From NCBI GenBank assembly GCA_030710605.1, contig CP092880.1, positions 27,907,628 to 27,971,627 on the forward strand: a stretch of 64,000 nucleotides of DNA. The letters run 5' to 3'. The position numbers were made by a program, and so were the translations under genes. Below are positions 11,129 to 20,344 of the stretch, piece by piece; within the stretch, counting starts at the first letter, position 1, and every line of letters begins with the position of its first letter. This stretch comes from Cordylochernes scorpioides (Eukaryota > Arthropoda > Arachnida > Pseudoscorpiones > Chernetidae). The notes under the pieces were generated by a model. That model worked only from the letters and a program-made list of their open reading frames with translations, was not told where the DNA came from and searched no databases.

Positions 11129-11134
11129 GATTGA

Positions 11135-12295
11135 GATTTTAAAATATTTTATTGAAATCATTAACAAGTCAATGGTGGTATTATATGATAATCATAAAAA
11201 GAGGGATAAAATAAAAGAGTAAACTATATACAAGTCCAGGAGATTCCCCCAACGACAAATATTCCTCCTCCAGACAGTAAGGGGGTCTCCCCTCATCTCA
11301 AGGCTCAGAAAGAACCTGTGTATGGATGACTTGGCAGACGCGAGGATGGCGAGGGCGTCGTCATCCAGCCCTTGACCGAAGAGCCAGCCCTGCAGGTCGG
11401 GTGGTTGCTGTATCATGTTGAAGGCCTCCCGTATGAGAGGCCTGATGGAGCTGCAGGACCAGTAGCGGTGGGCCAACGTCAGGTCGCTAGAACCACAGGC
11501 GATGCAGGTCTCTCGAGCAGAGGTCGGATGTGCAGGATGGGGAAGAGCGTGCAGGGTCAGTTGTACTGCAATGTCGGCATTGTGCCCTGAGAAGGCGCAA
11601 CGTCGAAACGATGGCCAGCCGATGGTGAAAGGAATGTTGACAAAGTCTTGCCAACGGTACAGAAGCTGGGCGATGAACAGGGTTGCTAGGCGGATGGTGC
11701 GGGTAGTTAGCTGCATGAGCGGAGTCACCGTCCCGAGCAGCACCACAGCTTCGCCTAGGTTGTCCGCCCGGTGGGACCCTAGGAGGTTTTCTTCAATCAG
11801 CCTATTGCAGAAGTTGGCCAACGCTGTGGCGTCTGCATGAGCGCTTCGGGTCGGATGAGTGAGCGGTGACACAGGGCCATCGATACGTGCTCTCATCCAC
11901 CGTGCAGCGGCTAGGAGGTCAGGTGGCCGGAGGAACTTGCATCCTCCGATTATGGCGAGGTCCCTCAGCTGTTGTGTTGGAACTATCCAATGGTCCAGTG
12001 CTAGAAAGTCCGAAACTGCTTCCCATATCTTCATTAGTCTACGACGTCGAGGTGGAAGCCATGTCCCGGATGGAAGGGGAGTTAACCAGGTCCCACTATC
12101 AGTGAGCCAAGAGTAGGCGTTGAGACTTCCACGAAGCGAAGCTTGGACACCTTTCATACACGCCAGTCTCAGCTGCGTGCCGACGTCGAGGAGGCCGAAG
12201 CCACCCACGGAGACAGGACGTGCTAGAACACCTCCCGGCAGCCAGACGGTGCACCCAGGTCCCCAGACGAAACGCACTAGTCGAGCTTGTTAACA
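11135..12295 (-). pseudogene. 5'-truncated LINE ORF2 C-terminus, L1-Tx1-like
   Basis: A 361-codon minus frame (12277-11192) remains open. It begins with FVWGPGCTVWLPGGVL and VGGFGLLDV, the 'F-x-W...GG-x-G-L' block that follows the RT domain in Tx1-type LINEs. Near its end is a zinc-binding motif C-x2-C-x8-H-x4-C (CIACGSSDLTLAHRYWSC), typical of LINE ORF2 C-termini. RT and endonuclease are absent, so this is a 5'-truncated copy. AATAAA lies downstream on the minus strand near 11150, consistent with the element's 3' end. The frame is GC-rich, unlike its AT-rich surroundings. Clade is inferred from the block order; R1- or I-type relatives are possible. Confidence 0.75.
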
Positions 12296-12589
12296 GGACT
12301 TGGGGAATAATTATGGCTTAATGCCTTAATACTAGCATTGCTATGATGCTATCCTACAATTATCTAGCTGTGAGAGTCATGCTTATTTAATTCAAAACCT
12401 AAGGGATTTATATTTCATTCTGTTGAATTAAAATCTGTATTAAATTGTAGTTGGTTCAGATTATTTGCGCAATCCATCTGATAAGTGGTCAAAATCAATG
12501 ATTATCATGGGAGGTTCAAATCTATAAATTCATCATAACATTCATGATCATAGTCTTCTTTCTTATTATTTCCGCCTTTGCTGGTCCCA
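12296..12589. other. Unassigned AT-rich spacer
   Basis: No open frame with family resemblance and no repeat partner recognised. Confidence 0.5.
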
Positions 12590-12860
12590 AACCTGGATGA
12601 AAAGGGGAAGCAGTAACAAACTCGCTAAAAAACCTGGGCTCAGTTGATAGTACCTTGTAAGGGCTCCTGATCCAGGGATACAGGATGAGTCTGTACCCCA
12701 TGTTAGGAGCGGCTGTACATGGCATCTGTTCCTCATGTCAGAGGCGGCCATTTCATATTGGAGCTAAGTCGGCCTGCCACTGAGTAGTGCTTCCAGTCTT
12801 AATGATAAAGGCAGATGCATTCTACTTCACCCAATCATTATGGTTGTCAACATCATAATG
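12590..12860. repeat. Dispersed repeat block, copy outside R7
   Basis: Matches the block at 4355-4640, including CTGGGCTCAG, CCTCATGTCAGAGG and CCACTGAGTAGTG. Being outside R7, it shows that the block is a repeat in its own right. Confidence 0.6.
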
Positions 12861-12886
12861 TTGTTTTCTAATAAATGTTTACAATA

Positions 12887-13087
12887 AAATAAGACATAAT
12901 CCAAATAAATTAATAGTGCGTGACATTTTGGTAACAACATTGTTACCGTCTTCAAAAAAAAAAAAGAATAAAATGATTTTTTTTAAATGAATAAAATCAT
13001 TTTAATCTTTTGTCTGATGAGGGTAACAACGCTGTAACTGAAACGTCACACACTATTAATTTTTCTGAAATTGGTCTTATTACCTTG
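12887..13087. repeat. Inverted pair of PLE-end-like motifs
   Basis: Left arm (minus) and right arm (plus) carry the same text: CTGATGA-hairpin-GAAACGTCACAC then ACTATTAATTT. The left arm is degenerate. The arms flank an A/T-rich centre. The motif recurs singly at 14885, 23124, 25205 and 46796. Confidence 0.5.
13014..13044 (+). ncRNA. Hammerhead-like hairpin
   Basis: CTGATGA, a hairpin (GTAACA/TGTAAC arms) and GAAAC follow in the order of a hammerhead catalytic core. I could not find a convincing outer stem, so ribozyme activity is unproven. Confidence 0.35.
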
Positions 13088-13101
13088 TAGCTATAATCTA
13101 T

Positions 13102-13454
13102 TTTATACAATATAATGCGGCCTATGATTCTAGAACGACATTTGAAAATACCACGCAAGTATTTCTTTTGAATGAAAAATCTAAATTTATTTTAAAGAGA
13201 AATAACGATTATTTCTAACCTTAGGGATGAAGTATGAGGGTAGCCTAGTGGACATGGCATCTGCTCGGTAAGCGGAACACTGTGGGTTCGTTTCCCGTCC
13301 CTGGACACTTTTATTTTTCCGTTTATCATTACTCTTCACAATTCATTCCTTCATACTTCATCCCTAAGGTTAGAAATAATTGTTAATTCTCCTTAAATAA
13401 ATTTAGATTTTTCGTTCAAAAGAAACACATGCGTGATATTTTCAAATGTTCTAC
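13102..13454. mobile_element. Fold-back element with a tRNA-like centre, 13-bp TSD
   Basis: AGCTATAATCTAT at 13089-13101 is repeated at 13455-13467, flanking the element as a target duplication. Inside, arms at about 13138-13230 and 13345-13450 are inverted copies (CATTTGAAAATA... and ...TATTTTCAAATG; CCTTAGGGATGAAGTATGA and its complement). The centre holds a tRNA-like sequence with A and B boxes. A related copy without an obvious tRNA fold sits at 55416-55700. A 13-bp duplication is long for a DNA transposon and is more like retroposition. I know no named family with this layout. Confidence 0.65.
13234..13305 (+). tRNA. tRNA-like sequence, best fold gives anticodon GGT
   Basis: TAGCCTAGTGGACATGG matches an A box and GGGTTCGTTTCC a B box. 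The anticodon arm TCTGC-TCGGTAA-GCGGA makes five pairs and places GGT at positions 34-36 (Thr family). The T stem pairs with two G-T wobbles. The acceptor stem is poor (about four or five of seven pairs) and there is no T-run directly after it. It is more likely a tRNA-derived promoter in the fold-back element than a working tRNA. Confidence 0.4.
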
Positions 13455-13467
13455 AGCTATAATCTAT

Positions 13468-13883
13468 AATCCAAATTGTGCTTTATCACTAACAAATTTT
13501 TGTAGTATATAGAAACGGTGTATGGGCTCTTTAGGAGCTTTTATTCTAATTTTATATGGATTTAAAAATCAATACAGAAGAGTTTTAATATTACATTATA
13601 CAATGAAACTGAGGGTAAAGTCTGTCACGTGGCGCCCCCTGGATAGCCAACCTATGACAGCAGATCTTTTTACCTATCATGGAGCCTGAAGACTCCATGA
13701 TTTTGTATGATTATAAAATGTGATAATAATAATAAAAAAACAATTAATCCTCTTTATGACAGTAATTTGACTATTAATATATACAGTTATCAGAGTCATC
13801 AAGCAACAATTCTTAATAATCAATTCTGTCACCGTCTGCTTTTGTGAATGGAATAAATACCCGAAAATGGCCATTTCTCATAA
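13468..13883. other. Unassigned AT-rich stretch
   Basis: No family-like coding frame. A short GC-rich patch (GGCGCCCCCTGG near 13632) is the only feature noted. It could be the unseen front of the Helitron fragment ending at 14101. Confidence 0.4.
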
Positions 13884-13954
13884 CCATCGGTGGTTCAGTG
13901 GTAGAATGCTCGCCTGCCTCGCGGTCGGCCCGGGTTCGATTCCCGGCCGATGCT
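13884..13954 (+). tRNA. tRNA-Gly (GCC), possibly a pseudogene
   Basis: The 71-nt sequence follows the standard animal tRNA-Gly(GCC): A box TGGTTCAGTGG, B box GGTTCGATTCC, anticodon loop CTGCCTC with GCC at 34-36. The T arm is perfect. Three differences from the usual form are seen: the first base is C, so the first acceptor pair (C with C) is lost; position 37 is T instead of A; and one base in the 3' side of the anticodon stem is changed. A T-run follows directly, a good Pol III terminator. The gene may be transcribed, but the three changes suggest a pseudogene or a copy carried by a mobile element. Confidence 0.7.
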
Positions 13955-13967
13955 TTTTTTTTTTTTT
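13954..13967 (+). terminator. Pol III terminator T-run
   Basis: Fourteen T directly after the tRNA-Gly body; four or more T stop RNA polymerase III. Confidence 0.7.
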
Positions 13968-13989
13968 ACAATTTTTAAAACTCATTTAT

Positions 13990-14101
13990 ATATTATACAA
14001 GAATGACATCCACGGCGCCAATTTATAATTGTAACGAATAGTATTTGAATAAAAGCATTTAATCGGGTAAACCCCGGGCGTTGCCCGGGTCATTCGGCTA
14101 G
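13990..14101 (+). mobile_element. Helitron 3' end
   Basis: Ends with a GC hairpin (ACCCCGGGC-GTT-GCCCGGGT) followed by CATTCGG and CTAG, then T. This is the Helitron 3' layout: hairpin a few bases before CTRR, insertion before T. The last 110 bases match the end of the full copy at 14964-15473 (GACATCCACGGCGCC onward). No TC start could be identified upstream, so the 5' limit is unknown and the tRNA-Gly could lie inside it. Confidence 0.7.
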
Positions 14102-14315
14102 TAACATTATAATTCTCAAGTCTATAGTTTTAAATTATAATTGTTTCAACTGTGGTTATAAAAAAAACAGAAAAAAATACTGGTCCAAAGTGGTGTTATA
14201 TAGTGTGGGGTTCAAACTGTAGTTAATATTGGGCAAATAAAACCTAGAAAAATTATACAAAAAGCTTATGTCCATAGGTTTCTTGAATATTATTTCAAAG
14301 AACTTGTTGATATTA
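14102..14315. other. Unassigned spacer
   Basis: AT-rich; no gene, repeat partner or RNA motif recognised. Confidence 0.5.
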
Positions 14316-14612
14316 ATGCTTATCCCAAGTACACGTGGTACAGGCCATAATAATCATGGTGGGAAGAAGTTGAAGACTGCTTTTACTGTAAGGGCACCAC
14401 ATGTCTACAAATGTGAAAGGAAGTTAAACTTTGCACATACAAATGTGCCAGAGCCCCGTTTGGTTACTTGCACTCACTGGTGGGGTTGGACTTTTGCAAG
14501 AATCGGGGGCAATTGGAGTTTTTTTTTTTTTTTTTAATCAGAAAAAAGTGTCCAATGCGGGAATCGAACCCAGATCGTAGCGGTTGAAAACCAACAGTTT
14601 AGACCATCCTTA
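14316..14612 (-). mobile_element. tRNA-derived SINE
   Basis: On the minus strand the head reads GGATGGTCTAAACTGTTGG (A-box region) and GGGTTCGATTCCCGC (B box), then an A-rich stretch, then a unique body ending near CACGTGTACTTGGGATAAGC. The full copy at 39536-39851 has the same head and body with a 13-bp TSD. Head-less copies are at 25856, 26335, 47451 and 47935. A Pol III promoter plus LINE-type tail is the expected SINE layout. Confidence 0.75.
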
Positions 14613-14884
14613 TATTATAAAATGAAATGGTTAATATGTTAGGTACAAATGGCTGATATTCCCATCACTGATATGCATCCAAAATGATTCCAATATCGGG
14701 GCCACTACTTTAAAAAAATGCTTATTTTTCTAAAATAATTTAAAGTTCCACTGTTTCTTTGAAAAGTTAATAAAACAATGCAACATTGAAAATGGGAACA
14801 TAACTGAAGAAGATTTATAATACAAGAAAATAAGACAAATCCATCATCAGACGAAAGAATAAATGAGAAAAAATATAATTTTGT

Positions 14885-14915
14885 CTGATGATGGTAACAA
14901 TGCTGTTACTGAAAC
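14885..14915 (+). ncRNA. Hammerhead-like hairpin
   Basis: CTGATGA, a GTAACA/TGTTAC stem with a four-base loop, then GAAAC. It sits in a longer repeated end sequence (about 14860-14963) that continues after the Helitron as TAATCTATAA. Confidence 0.4.
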
Positions 14916-14963
14916 ATCACACACTATTAATTTATTTAGATTAGGTCTAATTTTCTTGTATTA

Positions 14964-15473
14964 TCTCTCTATATATAAAAATGAATGTTTGTATGTCTGT
15001 CTGTATGTCCGGTATACAAATTCGCAGTAGTTCACTAATTCAAACCAAAATTTCCATACATAGGTTAAAAAATACGGGGAAGACGATAGGCTATTTTAAA
15101 AAAATATATAAATCAATTATTAAAACTATATATTTTTATTCAGAAAATGATGATGACGATATTGCTGTATCATGTTTAATTATCAGATACAAAATTATAT
15201 CGGGAAAATTTCCAAAAAGCAGAGACCACGGGTGAAACCAGTTCATTATTTTGTACGCAGGAACCAAATTCTAACAGAAAAACATTCATTCGAGCAGAAA
15301 ACAAAAGCTAGATCATCTTTCTATAAAAATATCGCTTCTCAGACACAAAGTTTGGAGCGGGACGTTTCACAAGAGTGACATCCACGGCGCCAATTTATAA
15401 TTGTAACGAATAGTATTTGAATAAAAACATTTAATCGGGTAAAACCCGGGCGTTGCCCGGGTCATTCGGCTAG
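14964..15473 (+). mobile_element. Complete short Helitron (non-autonomous)
   Basis: Starts TCTCTCTATATATAAAAATG and ends with the hairpin ACCCGGGC-GTT-GCCCGGGT, CATTCGG and CTAG, followed by T. At 510 bp it has no Rep/helicase. Left flank ends TTGTATTA and right flank begins TAATCTATAA; paralogous sites read CTTGTAGCTATAATCTAT, so the flanks rejoin cleanly. The small frames inside are not protein-like. Confidence 0.75.
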
Positions 15474-15607
15474 TAATCTATAAAAGAAATTGTGCTTTAT
15501 CATGAATATTTAATGTGAAAAAAAGAGAGCAATGTAATGATTATTCACTAATGAAAATGTTAATTTTGATTAATGTTGCCATTGTATTATGTAGTGTTCA
15601 AAAAATT
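15474..15607. other. Spacer before Gypsy-1
   Basis: AT-rich. Its first part continues the PLE-end-like repeat interrupted by the Helitron. Confidence 0.5.
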
Positions 15608-15611
15608 ATAG

Positions 15612-15934
15612 TGTGACGGTGTTTTGACCCACCGCCAATTTTGAACAGCCCTTTCAACCGCCACCACCTCTGCCGGCGGTGACGCCAAGTCGGCGCATGC
15701 GCGGCGGCGGTGACGTGGTAAGCTCGTGGGAGGATACCATTGTTTTTGACGGCCACCACGAGCCAACGTCCATTTTCATCAAACCTTTTTCAACTCTTCT
15801 TTACTAGATTTTAATTTGTAACAATAATAATTAACATTGATATTTATTTTTATATTTTATCTGTAATAAAATTAAAATATACCTTGTAATAAATAATTGA
15901 ATCATTTCTTCAAAAAACCAGACGAACCACCACA
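15612..15934 (+). repeat. Gypsy-1 5' LTR
   Basis: 323 bp with TG...CA ends. The first 130 bases are GC-rich (CACCGCC repeats, TGACGTGG); the rest is AT-rich with AATAAA near 15890, suitable for 3' processing. Compared with the 3' LTR there are several substitutions, a 12-bp insertion in the 3' LTR (TAACCATTTTCA) and small indels, so the insertion is not very recent. Confidence 0.9.
15693..15702. promoter_or_regulatory. NRF-1-like palindrome in the LTR
   Basis: GCGCATGCGC matches the NRF-1 core. In the 3' LTR the same place reads GCGCATGAGC, so the palindrome is broken there. Binding is only a suggestion from sequence. Confidence 0.3.
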
Positions 15935-15938
15935 GTTT

Positions 15939-15956
15939 TGGCGCAGCCGGCAAGTA
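15939..15956 (+). other. Candidate primer binding site of Gypsy-1
   Basis: TGGCGCAGCCGGCAAGTA begins four bases after the LTR and starts with TGG, the complement of a tRNA CCA end. The tRNA is not identified. Confidence 0.55.
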
Positions 15957-16121
15957 TTTTCAATTATTCAAGCATCAAAAAGATTTTATTCATTTGAATA
16001 TTATATGTATTTCAGTCATATTGTGAACATAATTTGGATTTTAATAATTTTTAAGCAAAAAATTAAATACTGAAAAAAAAAATTTTTTTTTTGGGGAATA
16101 AAAATAATATCTAATATCATT

Positions 16122-16780
16122 ATGTCGAAAGAAAATATTTTGAAATTGCAAAAATACAGCGGGGATCAGAAAGATATTCGTGCCCAGAGTTGGGTAAAAC
16201 TTTTTGAATTACATGTTACAGATGAGGATAAAGGAAAGTTGTTCTTTCACTATCTAGAAGGAAGAGCCTTAGAATGGTATGCTGATGAAATTGCAGGAAC
16301 AAATATTAATCAATGGGTAACCATCAAACAAAAATTTATTACAAGATTTGGATCATCAACAGCAACACCATTAATTGATGCACAACGGAGGTATCTACGC
16401 CGCGATGAATCCGTCAATGACTACTTTCAGTCCAAAAACCGGCTTCTAAAACAAACTTCCTTATCCAAAGTCGAAAAGATCCAGATGTTGACGGAAAGAT
16501 TACCAGCACAATGTAAGATAAGCTTAGCCCCAATACATTTCGAAGATATAAAGACTAGGGTAAGTGCAACCTTAAAATGGAAGCTGCTGTTAGCTCCATA
16601 CAAAAGAATTCCAAACCAGCCTTTGGTGATAATAAATTTAAAGGTTTTAAATCTGCTACCTCTTACGTCGCTTCACCTCCGAAGCCACCATACCAATGCA
16701 TATTTTGCAAAATGCGAAATTTAAATAAATTTCATTGGCATAATGAATGCCCATATAGACCCAAAACATTCCCTAAATAA
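16122..16780 (+). pseudogene. Gypsy-1 gag
   Basis: Starts MSKENILKLQKYSGDQKD. The part with ALEWYADEIAG is the capsid-like stretch of Ty3/gypsy Gag (the 'A-x-x-W-Y' motif). The frame shifts near 16570, after which the second frame holds CIFCKMRNLNKFHWHNECP, a zinc knuckle with H-W-H and final C-P as in several arthropod gypsy elements. Spacing between the second C and H is longer than the canonical knuckle. The ATG at 16122 is the first in frame after the PBS. Gag packages the element RNA. Confidence 0.7.
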
Positions 16781-16889
16781 ACTGCAGCAAACGAACAACC
16801 CTCAAATTTGTATGCTACTTCCAACCCTTCATCTTTTAACTCAACATATTTACCAACAGTTAATTCAAACTAATAGAGCGACCAATCTT

Positions 16890-17395
16890 CAAGTTCATCA
16901 ACATCAACACATTAGACAACTCCACCCCAATACAAGCATTCATAGATACAGGTTCAACCATCAGTATAATGTCATATTCCCAATTCAAAAATTTGAATCT
17001 ACAAACGGAACCATCATCATCCATTTACATCAATCAGGCTAATTCCAGAACAAGAAGCTTTGGTCGCGTTAACGTCAACCTTACCATCAGTCACATCACC
17101 CATCAGATAGATTTACACATCCTCAGAAACTCCATGTACCCCCTTCAACTAGGTCTTGACGTGGGAACTCTGTTCAATCTTCATGTCGACATCAAGAATG
17201 GTGTTGTGACTACTAAAGGACCATCTTTGTATAATTGTAAATTTCAGGCGAATCATTTGAGACCAGAAACAAATCAAACCCTCGACAATATATTACAAAA
17301 ATATATAACTTTTTTTAGTGAAAATTCTTTTGATGTAGGAAAAATAAAAATAGCAAAACACAACATCTGTTGGGAATATAGCAAAGATAGAAAAA
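16890..17395 (+). pseudogene. Gypsy-1 protease and start of the RT linker
   Basis: The frame gives AFIDTGSTISIMS near 16935, the D-T-G-S active site of a retropepsin, and PLQLGLDVGTLFNLHVD near 17140, the second conserved block (I/L-G-x-D). The frame runs on to KIKIAKHNI, the usual lead into the RT fingers, then stops in sequence that no longer looks like RT. At least one frame change separates it from gag. Confidence 0.7.
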
Positions 17396-17465
17396 AATGA
17401 CTGAATTATCTAATTTTGAAAACTGTGAATAAACAAATGACCAATTTAAATAGATAGTTTTTTTA

Positions 17466-18289
17466 TGTCTAACTATTGTAGCTATAGGCAGGTGGTATTC
17501 TTGAGGATAATGAACGACAGGGGGTTTGGTGATCTCAAATATAATGGGCTTTATTCAACTATGATGAATAATACACAAAATCAAACTATCTCAGTTGGAG
17601 CAAGTATCCGGCTATTCTGCCAATCAATTATTTTGCTAACCTTAGCCTCTTCACTTTCTTTAACAGACTTTTTCTCAACTTCAGCCTTTTCACTTGAGCT
17701 TGAGTTCCTTGACTCCTAGGCTCAGGCACTAATGATCAATTCTCTTCTGAGCTTGAGTTCCTTGACTCCTAGGCTCAGGCACTAATGATCAATCCTCTTC
17801 TGAGCTTGAGTTCCTTGACTCCTAGGCTAATGCACTAATGATCAATTCTCTTCTGAGCTTGAGTTCCTTGACTCCTAGGCTCAGGCACTAATGATCAATC
17901 CTCTTCTGAGCTTGAGTTCCTTGACTCCTAGGCTCAGGCACTAATGATCAATTCTCTTCTGAGCTTGAGTTCCTTGACTCCTAGGCTCAAGCACTAATGA
18001 TCAATTCTCTTCTGGGCTTGAGTTCCTTGACTCCTAGGCTCAGGTACTAATGATCAATCCTCTTCTGAGCTCGAGTTCCTTAACTCCTAGGCTCCGGCAC
18101 TCCAATCTTCTTACACCACTAAACCTCTGCGCTACTATGCCCTTTCCTCTTCTCCTACTCTTGCGCGCGCGCCTTTTATACATTCCTTTCCCGTTGAAAG
18201 TCTCGCCTGATTGGTTCTCGTGATCCGCGGATGATATTATACAAATGAACTTATGCAAATCACACCATTCAAATCATCTAGTTTTAACA
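17466..18289 (-). repeat. Candidate 3' LTR of the nested BEL/Pao
   Basis: Read on minus, begins TGTTAAAACTAGATG after a purine-rich tract and ends AGTTAGACA, giving TG...CA ends. It contains the 53-bp tandem array. With no second copy in the window the limits are inferred. Confidence 0.5.
17696..18110. repeat. 53-bp tandem repeats inside the BEL/Pao LTR
   Basis: GAGCTTGAGTTCCTTGACTC recurs every 53 bases (17696, 17749, 17802 and so on), about seven to eight units. Variation is mainly AATTCTCTTC/AATCCTCTTC and TCAGGCAC variants. Each unit contains CTTGACTCCTAGGCTCA. Tandem units within an LTR may act as enhancer repeats; that is inference. Confidence 0.85.
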
Positions 18290-18299
18290 TTCTCCCACC

Positions 18300-19818
18300 A
18301 ATTTTGACAAAGAAATAGTCAAAATTAAATCCTCGACATCTATTTACACTTAATATGAAATATTTACATCACTTAGGAGCTATTTCCATCAGGCCATTTA
18401 CCCTCTCTCCCTTGCCTGCTTTTACAAATCCTGGGCAAAGTCTCTGGGTATCTTTATTGACTCAATGAATCTCATTTGATCACACCGAGTTTTAAACTCA
18501 TGAGCCATACGTTCAAGCAATGGTATATCACATCCTAATTTTAAAACTCCCAAGATCGATGCAGCAATAATATTGGTGCTACGAGTACTGGAGCACAAAA
18601 TCCAAGTGGATCAAATATCCGCTGAACCATTGACAACACTATTCGTTTCGTTAATCTTTAGGGAAGGCATACATTTTTAGGAAATTCACATTTTAATATA
18701 TCTTCCCTTTTGTTCCAGACGCTCCCCAATACTTTGGTTAAAGGATCTTCACTTGAGGTATCATCAAAGGAATACTCCCACCCTCTTGAGCTCATTTTCG
18801 CTCTTTCCATAATCTCGGTGGCAGACCTTAGAGACTCTTCGACCTCTTGCTCTGTTTCCAGAGAGGCAACACAATCATCCCTATAGAAGGATTGAGCCAA
18901 CATATTTGCCATCCCTTCCAGAGAACCCTTTATCGTTTGAAGATGATACTCAACCACGGCATTCAGCAAAACGGGACTACAATTCAGGTCGAGAACAAGT
19001 CTTTTTATGCCTAAAAGCCATCAGTTATCCATCCTCTTCTTCCAAAGAAATCTGAGGTAGTCTCGATCATTCTCCTTAATGGCTATCATTTCGAAATATC
19101 TTCTTATGTCTGCCAAGACTCCAAACTTATTTTCTCGAAATTTTTTCTCCTTTTCAGGGATTCTTTCCAGTAGATTGGGTCTCCTTTCTAAATACCGACC
19201 CAAGGAGAGTCTGTTGGGTCCTCGACAGGATGCGTCAAATACTGGCCGTATAGGCGTCGTTTTGAATTCACTCCTAAATACAGGGTGATGAGGAAAATAG
19301 TATCCTTTTACTTCAGGTGGATTTTCATTAACTCTTTCGATAAACCCTTCATTCAACCAATCTTTTGGATCAATAATTTTTTCTTCCACCTTTGAATCAG
19401 TACCTTGTTCTGCATCTAGCTTTTCTTCTGCCACCTTTGAATCAGTACCTTGTTCTACATCTAGCTTTTCTTCCACCTTTGAATCAGTACCTTGTTCTAC
19501 ATCTATCTTTTCTTCCACCTTTGAATCAGTACCTTGTTCTGCATCTAGCTGCTTCACTTCTTCAGTGCTCTTCGAATCCATTCCTTGTTCCACATCCAGC
19601 TTTTTCTCTTCTTCCAAGTTCTTTGACTCTGTACAATGTTCTTCTTCATCTATATTTTTCGCTTCATTTCCATCATGATCTTTTCCCTCGTTGTATTTAT
19701 CGTCCTTATTCTCTGCATAATCAGATTTATTTATGGTGTTCAAATCTTTGGATTCTGTTTCTTTATAATTATCCTTTATTTTAGATTCCATATCTCCAGT
19801 TGGTCTTGCTTCCACCAA
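18300..19818 (-). pseudogene. BEL/Pao Gag C-terminus and reverse transcriptase
   Basis: The frame from 19818 starts with a highly charged segment having four imperfect repeats of EQGTDSKVEEK, then WLNEGFIERV and PVFDASCRGPNRLSLGRYLE, the Pao-type RT fingers/palm, and FGVLADIRRYFEMIAIKEND with the first catalytic aspartate. The frame breaks near 19021. The next frame (18969-18658) has LAQSFYRDDCVASLETEQE; its Y-R-D-D replaces the usual Y-V-D-D. A further fragment (LSMVQRIFDPLGFCAPV) lies near 18640-18570. RNase H and integrase are missing. The charged repeats directly before RT, with no protease seen, point to an internal deletion. Confidence 0.75.
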
Positions 19819-19889
19819 TTTCCTCGATGCTGGAAATTTGACAACTCTTTCCTCAGTATCATCAATGGATTCAGTTTCATCATCTTTAG

Positions 19890-20321
19890 TTAAAGTATAT
19901 TTGGCCTTCTCATTTTCAGTTTTATGATCAGCTGTATCATTCGCTTCTTCTTTATCTTTAATGATATTTTCTTCTTTAGATTCAACTTCATTATTACCAT
20001 TAGTTGAAAGAGCATCTTTTTTTCCTGCTTACGCATTACGCTAATTTTATACTCTATATTAAATCTTTCTTGTATGTAGATTTCACAATTATCGAATTCT
20101 CTATCAATTTCTTCATCAGAAATTTCTTCTTGGGAAAGCAGAATTAATTGGTACCGCTCATTCAAAGCCACAAGCTTATTATGCAAACATTCAAGTCTAG
20201 CAAACTTTGCATAAACCGTATCTCTATCAATGCAAGTATTTTTCAACTCTGCATATAAATCACCAACCTGTTCAGTAAATATACCTCTCACAGCTTTTCT
20301 TCCTTCGTTCACCTCCTCCAT
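19890..20321 (-). pseudogene. BEL/Pao Gag N-terminus
   Basis: A frame from MEEVNEGRKAVRGIFTEQVG is rich in coiled-coil-like heptads (LYAELKN, NKLVALNERYQLIL, EEISDEEIDREFDNCEIY), matching the helical N-terminal domain that opens BEL/Pao Gag. It shifts frame near 20030 within a run of A/T. It starts 20 bases from the gypsy RT, leaving no room for a PBS or 5' LTR. Confidence 0.6.
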
Positions 20322-20344
20322 CTTACCACCAAGCCTATCGCGTC

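Larger units (their letters stand above)
9472..11134 (+). repeat. R7 repeat, partial copy A2 with a gap
   Basis: Before the gap it matches copy A from about 3212 to 4165. After the gap it matches copy A from about 7298, then enters a short 55-bp array. The missing middle corresponds to about 3.1 kb of R7, so the 100-N run probably hides roughly that much. The 5' part contains the same LINE tail and palindrome as copy A. Confidence 0.8.
17466..20340 (-). mobile_element. 5'-truncated BEL/Pao element nested in Gypsy-1
   Basis: On the minus strand: gag start (20321), gag with acidic repeats, RT, then noncoding sequence, a purine stretch (GGTGGGAGAA) and a candidate 3' LTR (18289-17466). No second LTR occurs at 20340, where the gypsy RT resumes at once. 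No target duplication could be shown. The region therefore looks like an insertion followed by deletion of the 5' LTR together with about 60-100 codons of gypsy RT, or a chimeric join. Confidence 0.7.

Noticed and set aside
11372..12116. Plus-strand frames opposite the LINE
   Set aside because: Shadows of the GC-rich minus-strand LINE frame.
14268..14537. 89-codon plus frame
   Set aside because: Antisense of the SINE with a poly-T that reads as poly-Phe.
19079..19893. Plus-strand frames with hydrophobic repeats (LVLHLAFL)
   Set aside because: Antisense of the acidic BEL/Pao repeats.
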